Below, one piece after another: positions 61,780 to 64,000 of a stretch of 64,000 nt of DNA. The notes beneath the pieces are model-generated. The model was not told the origin of the DNA, did not search any database, and saw only the letters and a list, made by a program, of their open reading frames with translations. How positions within the stretch are numbered: the first letter of the stretch is position 1; every line of letters starts with the position of its first letter. Origin of the DNA: Pseudoips prasinana (lineage: Eukaryota > Arthropoda > Insecta > Lepidoptera > Nolidae); the NCBI GenBank assembly GCA_951640165.1, contig OX621264.1:8313001-8377000 (forward strand), written 5' to 3'. Both the position numbers and the translations under genes were made by a program.

Positions 61780-63970
61780 AGCCTTCTCGCACCCCCTCTC
61801 AGAGGCGGGGGTCTTCGTAGCGGGGCTAACCCTCGATCAAGGTTTCAAATCGTAGCCCGTTAGGCAAACAGGCTGGTCGCTGTGTTGTTATCCTAGGGAA
61901 TGGATTTCTGTATATTACCCCCCCCCCCACCCTCCTTGCCATTTCCTCTGGTGTTGGAATGTCCTGCATCCCTTCCTGAATTCTTCCTATCAGCAGAGAC
62001 GCAGCGAGGCTGACCAGATACCGGCAGCGGCGATACTTAATTAATTAAGTAATCAGCTATGATCGATTCCCTAGGGTGCCATCCTCCTCGGGGCCGCGGT
62101 GTCTTTTGTCGCCGGTTTTGGGGTCCACATCTATTACAGCGATCTTTTCTTTCTTTCTCTTCAAGGGCGGCGGCTTCGTCGAAGTCAGATTCGGTATAAT
62201 CCTCCTCGTCATCAAATTGCTGCGCGTCCTGCAGTGATTCGGCCGAAGCCCTTAATCTGCCGGAGCGCATTGACTCTAAGTGACGTCGACGGGTGAACCG
62301 AGGAGGTGAAGAGGTGTTCTTCCCCTCCCTCTTGTATTTCGCCCTCTGAGACGCCCTCTCGACACTGTGGAGATGTACCACAATGTCGATGCTGCAAGCT
62401 GGGACGATCAGGTAGGGCCCGCGGGGCTGGGCGTATATATACATATAATTACCCCCGCAATCACGCTCGAAAATGCCGTCCCCGGCTTCTTAGAAGCCAT
62501 TGCCCGCCTCCTGGCAGAGCTCGATCCAGAATACTCTGCCAAATGGTTAGGGCAAAACCCCAGACGGTCCGCCAGATTCTGCATCTCGGCCAGCCAAACT
62601 CCCCGTCCCTCTCACCTGACGAATAAGTCAGGCGTAAGCCAAAAATTACGGAGTCCGACCCCGACCGATCTCCGGTCCCCTCCCGTCGCATCCCGTCCCC
62701 ATCCCCCTCAACTGCCGTGCAGGTCAGGCGTCAACTTAGAAACTGAGTGCGACCGCGACCGATTTCCGGTCTCCTCCCGTCGCACTCCGTCCCCGTGCCC
62801 CTCACCTGCCGTGCAGGTCAGGCGCCAACTTAGAAACTGAGTGCGACCGCGACCGATTTCCGGTCTCCTCCCGTCGCACCCCCCGCAGGTTAGGCGCCCA
62901 AACAACTTATACGACCGTGACGTGTCCCCAGTCCGTCTTCGCCCGTCCCCCCCCTCACTGGTTCCCTCTGCCCCCTCCGTACGTACCCTACATACCCCGC
63001 CCCCCTCTCCTGCCTTGCATGTCAGGCGCAACCGTTACGACAGCGAACGCAACTGTGATAGCGACCGCGATCGCTCTCCAGTCCCCACTCTACGGACCCC
63101 ATCCCCCTCGCCGCACACCCGTGCCCGCTCACCGCATTCTCTCCCCGACCCCGTCCGCATCCTCCGACATGGAGTGCGGAGGTGACTTGGGCTGGGACGC
63201 CTTGGCCAGAAGGTAGAGAGGAAGCGGACCCTCAAGTCCCCCACCCCGTCATCCGGATCGGATGCCGAGTCCCGCCCCCATCTCGACGACACTGGACCCA
63301 GTCGGCAGTCAGGTCTTCCAAGCCCCCCCCCCCCCCTCCAAGCCCCCTCGCCAGTCAGGCATGGCTAGTTAGGCACCGACAGGAACGTGACCGTGAGCGT
63401 TCACCAGTCCCCATCCTCCGTACCCCTTTCCCGACACCGTCCGCATGCTCCGACATGTATAATGGAGGTCACTTGGCATCAACAGAGTAGAGCGACTCTG
63501 AGGCAGCCGAGGCGCCATTGCGGACGGGAAAGCCCCAGCGAAACGTTCGCTGAAATCCCCCACCCGCTCTTCATGATCGAACTCCGATTCCCGCACTTGG
63601 ACTCAGAGTCAAAATCACCCTCTGGACGGACGGAAAACTCTCGCGATTCCCGACGGAGAGGGCCCGGGCTTTGCCGTAGCTCTGGGCTCTCTGGGGTTTC
63701 CACTAGTTCGTCCCATTCTTGAGGGTATCTTGAGAAAACCCTCCAGCGTTTATTGAGGTCGAAGCACCCTCGGGCCCGTCAAACCAGAGGCTTTAGGCGT
63801 CAAGGCCTTAAGCCAATTACACCTAGGAGCGATTGCCAGGGGGTTTCTTGTCGGTTCTTCTTCCTGGAACGCAACGCGAGTGAACCGACGCGACGTAGTA
63901 TACTCGGCAGCGTTAGCCCTATTATATTATATCTTTTTGTAGTTCATATAAGTGTATATATATAAATTAA
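61780..63970 (-). pseudogene. GC-rich decayed retroelement ORF1-like block
   Basis: Much more GC-rich than the rest. On the minus strand several frames carry charged ORF1/gag-like stretches: EDYTESDFDEAAALEEKERK, then a shifted IAVIDVDPKTGDKRHRGPEE, then further downstream IGRIQEGMQDIPTPEEMARR. The 62640-62880 part is a tandem repeat (unit about 110-130 bp, block AGGTCAGGCGTCAACTTAGA, AACTGAGTGCGACCGCGACC) that reads on either strand as Arg/Ser/Pro-rich. Frames shift repeatedly, so not a functional gene. C-runs of 11-13 at 61919-61929 and 63328-63340 lie inside. Could alternatively be a low-complexity RS-rich host exon; I think a non-LTR retroelement gag is more likely. Confidence 0.4.
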
Positions 63971-64000
63971 AAATTAAAATCCCGCACCCCATCCTCTGGC

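Noticed and set aside
62306..62840. Plus-strand Pro/Ser/Arg-rich ORFs as a host gene
   Set aside because: Overlapping open frames on both strands stem from GC-rich tandem repeats; the minus strand reads more like retroelement ORF1, though neither is intact.

Overview
The window looks like nuclear DNA of a moth or butterfly (Lepidoptera). It is AT-rich, has only two recognisable host genes, and is packed with dispersed repeats I know from lepidopteran genomes: Helitron ends (5' TC..., 3' hairpin plus CTAG before a T), several tRNA-headed SINE families, 5'-truncated non-LTR retrotransposons (RTE-, R1/Jockey- and CR1-like 3' ends) and palindromic MITEs. This assignment comes from pattern recognition only; no database was searched.

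Layout. 1-46 kb is repeat-dense intergenic DNA with many nested insertions. About 46.8-52.7 kb has few recognisable repeats and holds the two host genes, arranged divergently. A minus-strand intronless ADP/ATP translocase (49710-50612, 300 aa) and a plus-strand two-exon TAF10 (51610-53586, 129 aa, TFIID/SAGA histone-fold subunit) are separated by about 1 kb that must carry both promoters. The genes are functionally unrelated (mitochondrial nucleotide exchange and RNA polymerase II initiation), but both are housekeeping genes. From 54 kb on, repeats resume, and the end (about 61.8-64 kb) is a GC-rich, direct-repeat-containing block that looks like a decayed retroelement ORF1.

Most notable structures. 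(1) A 2640-bp element at 42594-45233 with 15-bp inverted ends and a TA target duplication that can be read against another copy of the interrupted repeat. It carries a tandemly duplicated, frameshifted coding fragment and a spliced-looking exon on the other strand. (2) A 2916-bp element at 56297-59212 with 37-bp inverted ends, subterminal GATCCA-type motifs and a small intron-containing gene fragment with weak CARD-like features, itself hit by an RTE copy with a 10-bp target duplication. (3) A SINE family whose head matches the internal promoter region of 5S rRNA (five copies). (4) A 139-bp MITE whose TA insertion site is proven by an uninterrupted tandem neighbour. (5) A 13-unit, 38-bp minisatellite that grew out of the 3' end of an RTE element. 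(6) A hAT element with an exact 8-bp target duplication inside a SINE that a LINE had also split.

Repeat names (M1-M3, S1, S2, D, E, F, G, H, K, H1-H5) are local labels for families defined by comparing copies inside this window.
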